A program made the translations under genes and the position numbers. Source: JAVEDQ01 sp963783105 (GTDB lineage Bacteria > Actinomycetota > Actinomycetes > Frankiales > Frankiaceae). Taken from it: a stretch of 64,000 bases of DNA. How positions within the stretch are numbered: position 1 is the first letter of the stretch; each line of letters starts with the position of its first letter. The notes under the pieces were generated by a model that saw only the letters and a list, made by a program, of their open reading frames with translations, was not told the DNA's origin and did not search any database. The DNA lies in the NCBI GenBank assembly GCA_963783105.1, contig CAWAMI010000003.1, forward strand, positions 682,001-746,000, read 5' to 3'. Shown here one piece after another: positions 48,382-56,459 of the stretch.

Positions 48382-50085
48382 ATGCGCATCCGACAAAGAC
48401 TGCCCCGCCGCCGCCGCCGCGACGACGGCTTCGCCATCGTCTACGTGATGGCCGCCGGCATGATCGCCAGCCTGCTCGTCACGATGGTCATCGGCATCAC
48501 CGTCACGTCGAACAAGGCCTCGCGCAACGGTCAGGACTACCAGGCCGCCATGGCCGCCGCTCAGGCGGGCGTCGACGACTACCTGTCGCGGCTGAACAAC
48601 AGCAACACCTACTGGCAGAGCACGGACTGCACGAACAAGGCGATCCCCAAGCCCGGAACGTGCGGCGGCGCATCGACCGCCGTCGGCTGGCAGCCCGTCG
48701 CGGGCAGCACCACGCCAACCGGAGTGGCGTGCTCGACCACCCCGACGCCGGTCGACTGCCCCCGCTTCCACTACGACGTCGACGCATCGGCGACTCCGGC
48801 GAACGGCCGCATCATCATCACGTCCACGGGCAGGTCGAGGAACGAAACCCGCACAGTCCGCACGACGCTTTCGACGGCCGGCTTCAACGAGTTCCTCTAC
48901 TACTCCGATATCGAATCGACCGACCCGTCCAACGCGGCCGCCTACGGCGACTACGTGTCCTGGGCGCAGACGAACTGCCCCCGGCACTACTGGGACAGCC
49001 CCGCCCGCAACTCGAGCTGCCGCGACATCACCTTCATCAGCGGTGACACGATCGACGGGCCGCTGCACACCAATGACACTTTGCTGATCAGCGGCAATCC
49101 TCTGTTCAAGGACACGGTCACCACCGGCTACCCGAACTGCCAGAGCAGTCCGCCGCAATCGAAGTGCTACCGACCTAACGGCAGCGCCTCTCCGCAGTTC
49201 CAGCAGGGCATCAGGTACGCGCCGACGATCGATCTCCCGCCGACCAACACGGGGCTCAAGCGCCAGGTCACCCCGGGCACGTCGAACGGCTCGCCGGGCT
49301 GCCTGTTCACGGGACCGACCCGGATCGTCTTCAACGCGAACGGAACCATGAACGTCTGGAGCCCGTTCACCACGACCGGAATCAACTCCGGATGTGGCGG
49401 AACGACGCCGAACGGCATCAACATCCCCGTTCCCGCAGACAACGTCATCTACGTCCAGAATGTGCCGAGCGGACAGACGACTAACCCGTCGAGCGGCGCC
49501 TGCCCGGCGGGCAAGGTCGGAGGTCTACCGACGAACGGCGACGACAACGTCAAATACGGAGATTGGGACTGCCGCTCCGGGATCGCCCTCGTCGAGGGCA
49601 CCCTCAAGGGCAGGGTCACGGTAGCCGCCGAGAACAACATCATGGTCACCAACAACCTGACCTACAGCAGCGGCACCAGCGACTCCGGCACGGACAGCCT
49701 CGGGCTCATCGCCGCCAACTCGGTGATGGTCTACCACCCGATCGACTGCACCAGGACGGCGTCCGGTGTGTGCTCGGACGGCACCAACCGCACCGGCACG
49801 ATGACCGACGTGACCATCCACGCCGCGATCCTGTCGCTGCAGCACAGCTTCACCGTGGAGAGCTACCAGATCGGCGCTCAACTCGGCACGCTCACCGTCT
49901 TCGGCTCGATCTCGCAGAAGTACCGCGGACCGGTGGGGACGTTCAACGGCGACCGAACCGGCTACACGAAGAACTACTCCTACGACGACAAGCTCCGGTT
50001 CGCCCCGCCGCCCTACTACCTGGACCCGGTGTCCGCGTCGTACCGCCAAGGCGCGTTCGCGGAGGTCGCGCCGCTCTACCGCTGA
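48382..50085 (+). CDS. PilX-like pilus assembly protein
   Basis: 567 residues. The leader ends RRRRRDDG before FAIVYVMAAGMIASLLVTMV, a pilin-like helix that lacks glutamate at position 5, as in PilX/GspK-type tip proteins. The large exported part has at least ten cysteines and beta-rich sequence with HAAILSLQHSFTVESYQ and LTVFGSISQKYRGPVGT, resembling PilX C-terminal domains of actinobacterial loci. ATG at 48382, 2 bp after the previous stop. Last gene of the minor-pilin operon. Confidence 0.78.
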   Translation: MRIRQRLPRRRRRDDGFAIVYVMAAGMIASLLVTMVIGITVTSNKASRNGQDYQAAMAAAQAGVDDYLSRLNNSNTYWQSTDCTNKAIPKPGTCGGASTAVGWQPVAGSTTPTGVACSTTPTPVDCPRFHYDVDASATPANGRIIITSTGRSRNETRTVRTTLSTAGFNEFLYYSDIESTDPSNAAAYGDYVSWAQTNCPRHYWDSPARNSSCRDITFISGDTIDGPLHTNDTLLISGNPLFKDTVTTGYPNCQSSPPQSKCYRPNGSASPQFQQGIRYAPTIDLPPTNTGLKRQVTPGTSNGSPGCLFTGPTRIVFNANGTMNVWSPFTTTGINSGCGGTTPNGINIPVPADNVIYVQNVPSGQTTNPSSGACPAGKVGGLPTNGDDNVKYGDWDCRSGIALVEGTLKGRVTVAAENNIMVTNNLTYSSGTSDSGTDSLGLIAANSVMVYHPIDCTRTASGVCSDGTNRTGTMTDVTIHAAILSLQHSFTVESYQIGAQLGTLTVFGSISQKYRGPVGTFNGDRTGYTKNYSYDDKLRFAPPPYYLDPVSASYRQGAFAEVAPLYR

Positions 50086-50142
50086 CCCCGCAACCACACC
50101 GAGCGACGTCGCCGGCCCGCACCGTAACGCCCCGCCCGGTGG

Positions 50143-50817
50143 GTGCGCTCCCCATGCGTAGGGCACCAGCGTCGTGGGGAGGCCGTCATCGCCACGACGT
50201 ACGTCGACGCGGTAGCCAGGGTCGACGCGAGGACGACAGGGACGGCGACGGTGCTGGGTCCGGACTTCCCCGACGTGCTCACGCGCGTCCGGCAGTCCGA
50301 CGAGCGCGCGTTCGCCGACCTCTGGCGCTGCTACCAGCCGGTCGTCCTCCGCTACCTGACGGTGCTGGTCGGCGAGGCCGCCGACGACGTCGCCTCCGAG
50401 ACCTGGATCGCCGTTGTCCGCTCGCTGCACCAGTTCTCGGGTGACGAGACCAACTTCCGCACCTGGCTCATGACCATCGCGCGCCACCGGGCGATGGACT
50501 GGGGTCGGGCGCGCCAGCGCCACCCGGTGGTGCTGCAGGACGAGCAGCAGCTGAACGCGACGGCCCCGGCCGAGCCGGACACCGCCACCCTGGTCCTGGG
50601 CGAGATGTCGGCGCGCAATGCCGTCCGGACGATCAGCGAGGCCCTTCCGCCGTTGCAGGCCGAGGCGGTGATCCTGCGCAGCGTCGTCGGGCTCGACGTG
50701 CCCGAGGTCGCGCGGATCATGGGCAAGCGGGCGGGCGCCGTCCGCGTGCTCGCCCACCGCGGGCTGCGCACGCTGGAGAAGCTGTACACGCGGCGCACCA
50801 GCGAGGACCTGGCATGA
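50143..50817 (+). CDS. ECF-type RNA polymerase sigma factor
   Basis: Extracytoplasmic-function sigma factor, up to 224 residues. Region 2 contains AFADLWRCYQPVVLRYLTVL, DDVASETWIAVVRSLHQFSG and FRTWLMTIARHRAMDW. Region 4 contains LPPLQAEAVILRSVVGLDVP and AGAVRVLAHRGLRTLEKL. The start is unclear: the GTG at 50143 lacks a ribosome site, while a good GGGGAGG lies before an ATC codon near 50190. Its stop overlaps the next gene (ATGA), the usual sigma/anti-sigma coupling. Confidence 0.88.
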   Translation: MRSPCVGHQRRGEAVIATTYVDAVARVDARTTGTATVLGPDFPDVLTRVRQSDERAFADLWRCYQPVVLRYLTVLVGEAADDVASETWIAVVRSLHQFSGDETNFRTWLMTIARHRAMDWGRARQRHPVVLQDEQQLNATAPAEPDTATLVLGEMSARNAVRTISEALPPLQAEAVILRSVVGLDVPEVARIMGKRAGAVRVLAHRGLRTLEKLYTRRTSEDLA

Positions 50818-51902
50818 ACCGCCGCGACGACTTCACCTCGGCCGGCCCCCGGGTCGGCACCCTGACGCTGCCCGCCGACGTCCCGCCGGAGCTGCTCGGT
50901 CTGCTCCGGACCGCCGCCGGTCCGGCCTCGCCGGACGAGATCGCGGACGAGCCGGCCGCCGTGGCGGCCTTCGTCGCCGCATCGTCCGACACCGCGACCT
51001 CCAACACCGCAGCCTCCAACACCGCGGCCTCCAACACCGCGGCCTCAGGGCCGGAGATGTCGCCGGGAGCGGCCTTCCCAGCATCGCTCCCCCGACCCCG
51101 CACGCCCGCTTCGCGGCACTCGCTGCGGGCGGTCCTCGCCGCGACCATCGCGTTCCTCGTCCTCGGGGGCGGCCTGGCGGCCGCCGACGTCCTGCCCGCG
51201 CCCGCGCAGCGGTGGGTCTCGTCCACGCTCGACAAGATCGGAATCTCGGTGCCGTCGCCGGACTCGCCGGGCTCCCCGACGTCGGCGGGCCGCGGTTCGC
51301 GGGGCACTGAGGAGCTGTCCGGCGCCGAAGCGAACGGACGACCCGTGGTGAATGAGGTCGTGCCGCCCCCGCCCGGCGCCGGCGGCGGGCCCGGCACCCT
51401 GCCCGCCGCGGCGTCCTACCCGGCGCCACCTCCTGTGTCGTCGAGCCAAGGGGTCACGGCGCGGCCGACCTCGACCGGCGCGCCGGCTCGCTCCTCGGCC
51501 TCGGCGTCCTCGTCGTCGGCGACGACGAGCAGGGCGCCCGCGGGCGGCTCGGGCAACGCGACCCGGCCGTCGCATCCCTCCTCCGCAGGGAACTCCGGAA
51601 GCACACCGGCCGCCGCCTCGAGCGGCAACAAGGGTGGGAACAGCGGCGGCAGCCAGACCAACGGGCAGCCCGGCAAGGCGAACGGCAAGGCGAACGGCAA
51701 GGCGAACGGCAAGGCGAACGGGCAGGCGAACGGGCAGGGCGCCAACGGCTCCGCAGCCGAGCGGGCGTCGTCGAACCCCCACGGTGGCCCGCCCGGGCTG
51801 GCCGTCCGGCAGCCCGGCGCCTCCAAGGCGGCTGCGGCGGGCTCCGCTGCGCCGTCCTCCCCCGGCCGCTCGGGCGCGGTGTCGCACCGCCCGTCCCGCT
51901 AG
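50814..51902 (+). CDS. membrane partner of the ECF sigma factor (putative anti-sigma), low-complexity
   Basis: 362 residues, coupled by ATGA to the sigma gene. The N-terminal 100 residues should be cytoplasmic (PPELLGLLRTAAGPASPDEI) and include four NTAAS-like repeats. One membrane helix (AVLAATIAFLVLGGGLAAAD) follows near 105-125. The exported part is Ser/Pro/Gly/Asn-rich with GKAN repeats. There is no zinc HxxxCxxC anti-sigma motif, so the anti-sigma role rests on position and topology. Its end overlaps the convergent methyltransferase by 4 bp. Confidence 0.65.
   Translation: MNRRDDFTSAGPRVGTLTLPADVPPELLGLLRTAAGPASPDEIADEPAAVAAFVAASSDTATSNTAASNTAASNTAASGPEMSPGAAFPASLPRPRTPASRHSLRAVLAATIAFLVLGGGLAAADVLPAPAQRWVSSTLDKIGISVPSPDSPGSPTSAGRGSRGTEELSGAEANGRPVVNEVVPPPPGAGGGPGTLPAAASYPAPPPVSSSQGVTARPTSTGAPARSSASASSSSATTSRAPAGGSGNATRPSHPSSAGNSGSTPAAASSGNKGGNSGGSQTNGQPGKANGKANGKANGKANGQANGQGANGSAAERASSNPHGGPPGLAVRQPGASKAAAAGSAAPSSPGRSGAVSHRPSR
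50985..51044 (+). repeat. 15-bp coding repeat, four units
   Basis: TCCAACACCGCGGCC-like units at 50985, 51000, 51015 and 51030; the last two are identical and the first has three changes. They encode S(N/D)TA(A/T) in the membrane partner of the sigma factor. Confidence 0.88.
51672..51731 (+). repeat. 12-bp coding repeat, five units
   Basis: Four perfect GGCAAGGCGAAC units followed by GGGCAGGCGAAC, encoding GKAN-GKAN-GKAN-GKAN-GQAN in the exported tail of the sigma-factor partner. Confidence 0.9.
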
Positions 51903-52726
51903 CGACGGCCGAGCACCCAGAAGGTCACCGCGGCGGCCGCGGCGACGTTCAGCGAGTCCACCTCCGCGGCCATCGGGATCCGCACGCGCGTGTCGGCGGC
52001 GGCGAGCGCCGCGTCGGACAGCCCCGGCCCCTCGGCGCCGAACAGCACGGCGGCCTTCTCGTCCGCACCGAGGGACAGCTCGTCGAGCCGCTCGGATCCC
52101 TCGGCCGGCGTCAGGGCGAGCAGCCGGAAGCCGTGCTCGATGAGACGCGAGAGCCCGGCCGGCCACGGCTCCACCCGGCCGTACGGCAGCGCGAACACCT
52201 CTCCCATGGAGACGCGCACGCTGCGCCGGTAGAGCGGGTCCCCGCAAGTCGGCGCCAGCAGCACGGCGTCCATTCCGAGCGCGGCCGCGGACCGGAAGAC
52301 CGCGCCCAGGTTGGTGGGGTTGCTCAGCTCCTCGAGGACGCAGACACGGTGGGGCGGCGGCCGGCCGTCGACCCCGGCGAGCACCTCGTCCAGCCCGTGC
52401 TCGCGAGGCCGGTGCACGGCCGCGAGCACCCCGCGATGGACGTGGAAGCCGGTGAGCGTCTGCAGCACCGGGGCGGCGGCGACAAAGACCGGCACGCCGT
52501 CCGCCACGACGTCCTCGACGAGCGCGCCCACGGGATCGACCCGGTTCTCGGCGAGCAGCAGGGAACGGAGCCGGTAGCCGGCGCGCAGCACCCGCCGGAC
52601 GACCTTCTCCCCTTCGGCGATGAACAGCCCGCCCTCGGGCTCGACCCGCCGCCGCAGCGCGGTGTCGGTCAGGTCGCGGTAGTCGACGAGCCGCGGGTCG
52701 GCTGGATCGTCGAGGAGCTCCGGCAC
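51899..52726 (-). CDS. SpoU/TrmH-family RNA methyltransferase
   Basis: 275-residue 2'-O-ribose methyltransferase of the SPOUT class. The N-terminal substrate-binding domain contains LFIAEGEKVVRRVLRAGYRL. The knotted domain has motif 1 EELSNPTNLGAVFRSAAALG, motif 2 VLFGAEGPGLSDAAL and motif 3 IPMAAEVDSLNVAAAAAV. It is probably an rRNA or tRNA methylase; thiostrepton-type resistance cannot be excluded but is not indicated. The GTG at 52726 is the most likely start. Confidence 0.9.
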   Translation of the reverse strand: MPELLDDPADPRLVDYRDLTDTALRRRVEPEGGLFIAEGEKVVRRVLRAGYRLRSLLLAENRVDPVGALVEDVVADGVPVFVAAAPVLQTLTGFHVHRGVLAAVHRPREHGLDEVLAGVDGRPPPHRVCVLEELSNPTNLGAVFRSAAALGMDAVLLAPTCGDPLYRRSVRVSMGEVFALPYGRVEPWPAGLSRLIEHGFRLLALTPAEGSERLDELSLGADEKAAVLFGAEGPGLSDAALAAADTRVRIPMAAEVDSLNVAAAAAVTFWVLGRR

Positions 52727-52758
52727 CAGCCGCAGACTAGCCAGGGTCCGGAGGCGGT

Positions 52759-53085
52759 CTACTCGTCGGCGTCGATGACGCGGTGGTCGGGTGCCGGTGA
52801 CAACCCGCGGTCGCGCGGACGCCGCTCCTCGACCGTCAGGGATTCGGCCTGGGGCTTCGCCCGCGGTTGGTTCGCGAAGACCACGGCGAGCCACGGCATG
52901 ATCACCGCGATCACCATCGCCACGATCCGGATCGGGCCGGTGAACAGCAGCACGGCACCGACGAGGCACACGACGCGGAACAACATCGCGGCGATGTAGC
53001 GGCGCTCGCGGTCCCGGATGTCCTCCGCGCGCGAGCCCGCCAGGCTGGTGATGACGACTGAGCGTCGGCCACCTCGTGTGCGCAC
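52759..53085 (-). CDS. DUF3099 membrane protein
   Basis: 108-residue actinobacterial protein with two adjacent membrane segments (MLFRVVCLVGAVLLFTG and IVAMVIAVIMPWLAVVFAN) separated by PIR, preceded by SRAEDIRDRERRYI. A charged tail follows. Function unknown. GTG at 53085; an upstream ATG is possible. Confidence 0.82.
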   Translation of the reverse strand: MRTRGGRRSVVITSLAGSRAEDIRDRERRYIAAMLFRVVCLVGAVLLFTGPIRIVAMVIAVIMPWLAVVFANQPRAKPQAESLTVEERRPRDRGLSPAPDHRVIDADE

Positions 53086-53261
53086 CCACTCAGTGTCTCT
53101 CCGAATCGGCGATCTGGGGCCGATCACGGCCGACTAATTCAGAACCCGGTCAACTTTTTTCCGCCCATGCTGTGACGTCGCCCGCCGCGCGGTCCTCCGG
53201 ACGGATCGGGGGCAGGAAAGCCGACAGGGGCGACCAACCGCAGCCGAGCAGAGGATCCGTG

Positions 53262-54149
53262 ATGAACCTTCGACCGACGTCCGTGGACGGGCGCGTGATC
53301 ATCGTGACCGGCGCCAGCGCCGGTATCGGACGCGTCACCGCCGAGCGGCTCGCCCGGGCCGGGGCGACGGTCGTCGCCTGCGCCCGCGACGACAAGCGGC
53401 TCCGCCAGGTCGCGTCCCAGACCCCCGGCATCGAGCCGCGGCGCTGCGACGTCACCTCCGCACAGGACCGGGCCGCGCTGGTCGACGGCGTGCTCGCGCG
53501 GCACGGACGCATCGACGCGCTCGTCAACAACGCGGGCGTCGGCTGGGAGGGCCTCGTCGAGGAGATGGAGACCGGCGACGTCGAGAAGATGGTCAACACC
53601 AACGTCACCGCCCTGATCGACCTGACCCGCCTGGTCCTGCCCGGGATGCTCGAGCGGGGTTCGGGGCACGTCGTGATGACGTCGTCGTCCGCGGGCTGGT
53701 TCGCCTTCCCGCCCCTGACGGTCTACGCGGCCACCAAGTTCGCCGTGGAAGGCTTCGTCGAGGGACTGCGGCGCGAGGTGTCCCGGCGCGGCGTGGTCGT
53801 CTCCACCGTGAACCCCGGGCCGGTCGCCACCGAGTGGCTCGCCCGCTCGCAGGGTTACCAGCCGGCCGAGCACGACGCACAGGTCCAGCGCAACCCGGGC
53901 GTCCCGCCGGACTGGGTCGCCGCGGCGATCGAGAGGTCCCTGACCCGGCCCTACGGCCGGACCGCCGCCGTCCCCCGCGTCGTCGGCCTGATCAGGCTGT
54001 TCCAGGTGCCGCCGTTGCGCACCGTCGCCGACATCGCCTTCGGTCTGACCGCCGGGAGCCTGTCGCAGGTCGCGAAGCGGCTGACCGCTGAGACGACGCC
54101 GGTCGACCCGACCCGGGGCGAGTACCACCACCCGAGCCACAGCGGCTGA
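53262..54149 (+). CDS. short-chain dehydrogenase/reductase
   Basis: 295-residue NAD(P)-dependent oxidoreductase. Cofactor motif VTGASAGIGRVTAERLARAG, NNAGV, catalytic serine in HVVMTSSSAG and YAATK with tyrosine and lysine, then NPGPVATEW. An extra 60 residues after the Rossmann core suggest membrane association or dimer contacts. The ATG has AGAGGA 7 bases upstream. Substrate unknown. Confidence 0.9.
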   Translation: MNLRPTSVDGRVIIVTGASAGIGRVTAERLARAGATVVACARDDKRLRQVASQTPGIEPRRCDVTSAQDRAALVDGVLARHGRIDALVNNAGVGWEGLVEEMETGDVEKMVNTNVTALIDLTRLVLPGMLERGSGHVVMTSSSAGWFAFPPLTVYAATKFAVEGFVEGLRREVSRRGVVVSTVNPGPVATEWLARSQGYQPAEHDAQVQRNPGVPPDWVAAAIERSLTRPYGRTAAVPRVVGLIRLFQVPPLRTVADIAFGLTAGSLSQVAKRLTAETTPVDPTRGEYHHPSHSG

Positions 54150-54220
54150 CCTCGGCCGACGGGTCCCACGCGCGGACGGGCGCGGGACCGGTCCGGCACG
54201 GAGGCTGAGCTCGTCGCCGC

Positions 54221-54270
54221 GTTCGCGGTCCGCGCGGATTTCAGCGCCGAGAACCGCGCCAACCGCGAAC
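54221..54270. repeat. intergenic hairpin repeat, copy 1
   Basis: Outer arms GTTCGCGGT/ACCGCGAAC (9 bp) and inner arms GCGCGG/CCGCGC (6 bp), separated by 2-base internal loops, enclose a 16-base loop with ATTTCAGCGCC. It repeats 72 bp further on. It lies between the convergent SDR and SPFH genes. Confidence 0.85.
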
Positions 54271-54290
54271 GGCCCCCGGCCGGCACGCAG

Positions 54291-54344
54291 GTGTTCGCGA
54301 TCCGCGCGGATTTCAGCGCCAAGAACCGCGCCAACCGCGAACAC
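54291..54344. repeat. intergenic hairpin repeat, copy 2
   Basis: Same hairpin as copy 1 with 48 of 50 bases identical (54293-54342); outer arms extend to GTGTTCGCG/CGCGAACAC with one A-C mismatch. The two loops differ at one base (GCCGAG against GCCAAG). Could be a bidirectional terminator pair or a REP-like element. Confidence 0.85.
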
Positions 54345-54382
54345 CCCGCGTGGGCGGGGCCCGCTACGCGTTCTGGCGCCTG

Positions 54383-55450
54383 CTACGCCTTCCGGGAGCC
54401 GTCGCGGAGGTCGAGGACCGGGTCCGTCGGCATCGGCACCTCGACGGACGGCACCTCGGTCGACGCCCCCTCAGCCGACGGCCCCTCGTTCGACGTCCCC
54501 TCAACCGACGGCCCCTCGGCCGCCGCCGCGCTCTCGACGGCCGGCGCGTTCCCATCCGCCGGCGCCTTCACCAGATCCGGCTTGACCAGGTTGGGCAGCG
54601 TCTGGCCCAGCGCCCCCAGGGCCTGGGTGAGCTCGCTCGGCACGATCCACATCTTGTTCGACGACCCTTGCGCCAGCTGCGGCAGCGTCTGCAGGTACTG
54701 GTAGGCGAGCAGCTGCGAGTCCGGCTTGCCCTCGTGGATGGCGGCGAAGACCGTCTCGATGGCCTGTGCCTGCCCCTCCGCCTCGAGGATGCGGGACTGC
54801 CGCTGACCCTCGGCACGCAGAACGGCGCTCTCCTTCTCGCCCTCCGCGGTGAGGATCTGGGACTGCCGAAAGCCCTCGGCGGTGAGGATCGCCGCGCGCT
54901 TGTCGCGGTCCGCCCGCATCTGCTTCTCCATCGAGTCCTTGACCGAGGCCGGTGGGTCGATCGCCTTGATCTCGACGCGGTTGACGCGGATGCCCCACTT
55001 GCCGGTGGCGTCGTCGAGGACCCCGCGCAGCGCGCCGTTGACCTCGTCGCGGCTGGTCAGCGCCTTCTCCAGGGCCAGGCCGCCGATCACGTTGCGAAGT
55101 GTCGTGACCACCAGCTGCTCGATGGCGTGCACGTAGTCGTTGATCTCGTACGTCGCGGCCTTCGGGTCGGTCACCTGGTAGTAGATGACCGTGTCGATGC
55201 TGACGACGAGGTTGTCCTCGGTGATGACCGGCTGCGGCATGAAGGACACGACCTGCTCCCGGAGGTCGATGACGTCCCGGATGCGGTCCAGGAACGGGAC
55301 GACCATCGCGATCCCCGGGGTCAGCGTGCGCGAGTAGCGCCCCAGCCGTTCCACGACGCCGGCGCGGGCCTGCGGGACGATCCGCACCGTTCGCGCGACG
55401 ATCACGAAGACGAGCACCACCACGACGGCCAGAACGATCAGAGCGGCCAC
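54383..55450 (-). CDS. SPFH/band 7 (stomatin-like) membrane protein
   Basis: 355-residue protein of the QmcA/stomatin type that organises membrane microdomains. N-terminal membrane helix (AALIVLAVVVVLVFVIVA), SPFH domain (about 25-250) with RTVRIVPQARAGVVERLGRY and VSIDTVIYYQVTDPKAATYE, then a coiled-coil flotillin-like region with repeated AEGxxQSxIL units. The last 40 residues are five-residue EGPS-like repeats. GTG at 55450 follows AGGAGG by 8 bases. Paired with the NfeD gene, its usual partner. Confidence 0.93.
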   Translation of the reverse strand: MAALIVLAVVVVLVFVIVARTVRIVPQARAGVVERLGRYSRTLTPGIAMVVPFLDRIRDVIDLREQVVSFMPQPVITEDNLVVSIDTVIYYQVTDPKAATYEINDYVHAIEQLVVTTLRNVIGGLALEKALTSRDEVNGALRGVLDDATGKWGIRVNRVEIKAIDPPASVKDSMEKQMRADRDKRAAILTAEGFRQSQILTAEGEKESAVLRAEGQRQSRILEAEGQAQAIETVFAAIHEGKPDSQLLAYQYLQTLPQLAQGSSNKMWIVPSELTQALGALGQTLPNLVKPDLVKAPADGNAPAVESAAAAEGPSVEGTSNEGPSAEGASTEVPSVEVPMPTDPVLDLRDGSRKA

Positions 55451-55484
55451 GGGTCCACCTCCTGTCGAACTCTGGGAACCGACG

Positions 55485-55928
55485 TCAGACGTCCGCCGGG
55501 TAGACGAGTGCGGTCGCGCCGTCGATCGACAGCACGCGTACGTTGCCGCCCGCCTGCACGACGTCTCCGTCGACGGAGCCGTCACACAGCCGGGCCGACC
55601 AGATCTCGCCCCGCAACCGGACCTGCCCGCGGTGCCGGTCGACGGGCTGGATGACCTGCGCGTTCTGCCCGATCAACGCGTCGGCGCCGGTGCGCAGGGC
55701 GGCCGGCACCCGGGTCTGGCGCCGGGCCACCGGGCGTACGAGGACGACGAGCACGAGGCTGGCGCCGCAGAAGGCCCCGGCCTGCGCCACGAGCCCGCCG
55801 CCGAGCGCGGCGACCCCACCGGCGGCGGCCGCGCCGAGAGCGACCAGCCCGAGCACGAGCGTCACCGTCACCGCCTCCAAGGCGGCGAGCACCGCTGCGA
55901 CCAGCAGCCACCAACCCCAGGCCGGCAT
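55485..55928 (-). CDS. NfeD-family membrane protein
   Basis: 147 residues: three hydrophobic segments starting AWGWWLLVAAVLAALEAVTV and a C-terminal OB-fold (about 90-147) with ALIGQNAQVIQPVD and GQVRLRGEIWSARL. NfeD proteins act with SPFH proteins in membrane quality control. It ends 34 bp before the SPFH gene. The ATG at 55928 starts at the first helix. Confidence 0.9.
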   Translation of the reverse strand: MPAWGWWLLVAAVLAALEAVTVTLVLGLVALGAAAAGGVAALGGGLVAQAGAFCGASLVLVVLVRPVARRQTRVPAALRTGADALIGQNAQVIQPVDRHRGQVRLRGEIWSARLCDGSVDGDVVQAGGNVRVLSIDGATALVYPADV

Positions 55929-56058
55929 GGGCAGAACGGTAGAACAGTCCCCGGTCTTTCTCACGCCTTTTCTGCGAATTCCGACAATCCACAGAATTGG
56001 CCCGTGCCGGCTTTCGGGCCTCCCCGACGCCGCGTTCCTTCCGCGGGCGCCGCCGGAC

Positions 56059-56304
56059 TCAGGAGGGCTGGGTCCTCCGGCGCAGGTAGCCGATCATCGT
56101 CGCCATGCCGGCCTCGACCTCGGCGGGGATGTCGGCCGCTCGGATGGCGCGCAGGCCGACGGGAGGGAGGTCCGCGTCCGGCAGCGACGGACGGCGGTCG
56201 AACTCGCGGCAGCGCAGCACGTACTCGACCGCGAACCACAGGGCCGCCGCCACGGCGATGATCAGCCCGGCCACCGTCAGGTCCAGCGCACCACTGCCGT
56301 CCAT
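56059..56304 (-). CDS. small single-pass membrane protein
   Basis: 81 residues: short exported start, one helix (LTVAGLIIAVAAALWFAVEY), then a basic cytoplasmic part with RAADIPAEVEAGMATMIGYL. I do not recognise the family. It has a strong ribosome site (GGGGAGGG) before the ATG and actinobacterial codon usage, so it is likely real. Confidence 0.65.
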   Translation of the reverse strand: MDGSGALDLTVAGLIIAVAAALWFAVEYVLRCREFDRRPSLPDADLPPVGLRAIRAADIPAEVEAGMATMIGYLRRRTQPS

Positions 56305-56459
56305 CGTCCCTCCCCGATCGCCCTCGGGCGCACCCCGCGGTCTGTGTCGGCAGGGTCAGCCTCACCTCTGCATCGGCAGAAGGAGGAGTGAAGACGAGTC
56401 GGTTGAGGGGACGTTGTTGAGGGGACGTTGTTGTGCGGCCGGCTACCCGGCGGGGCGCG

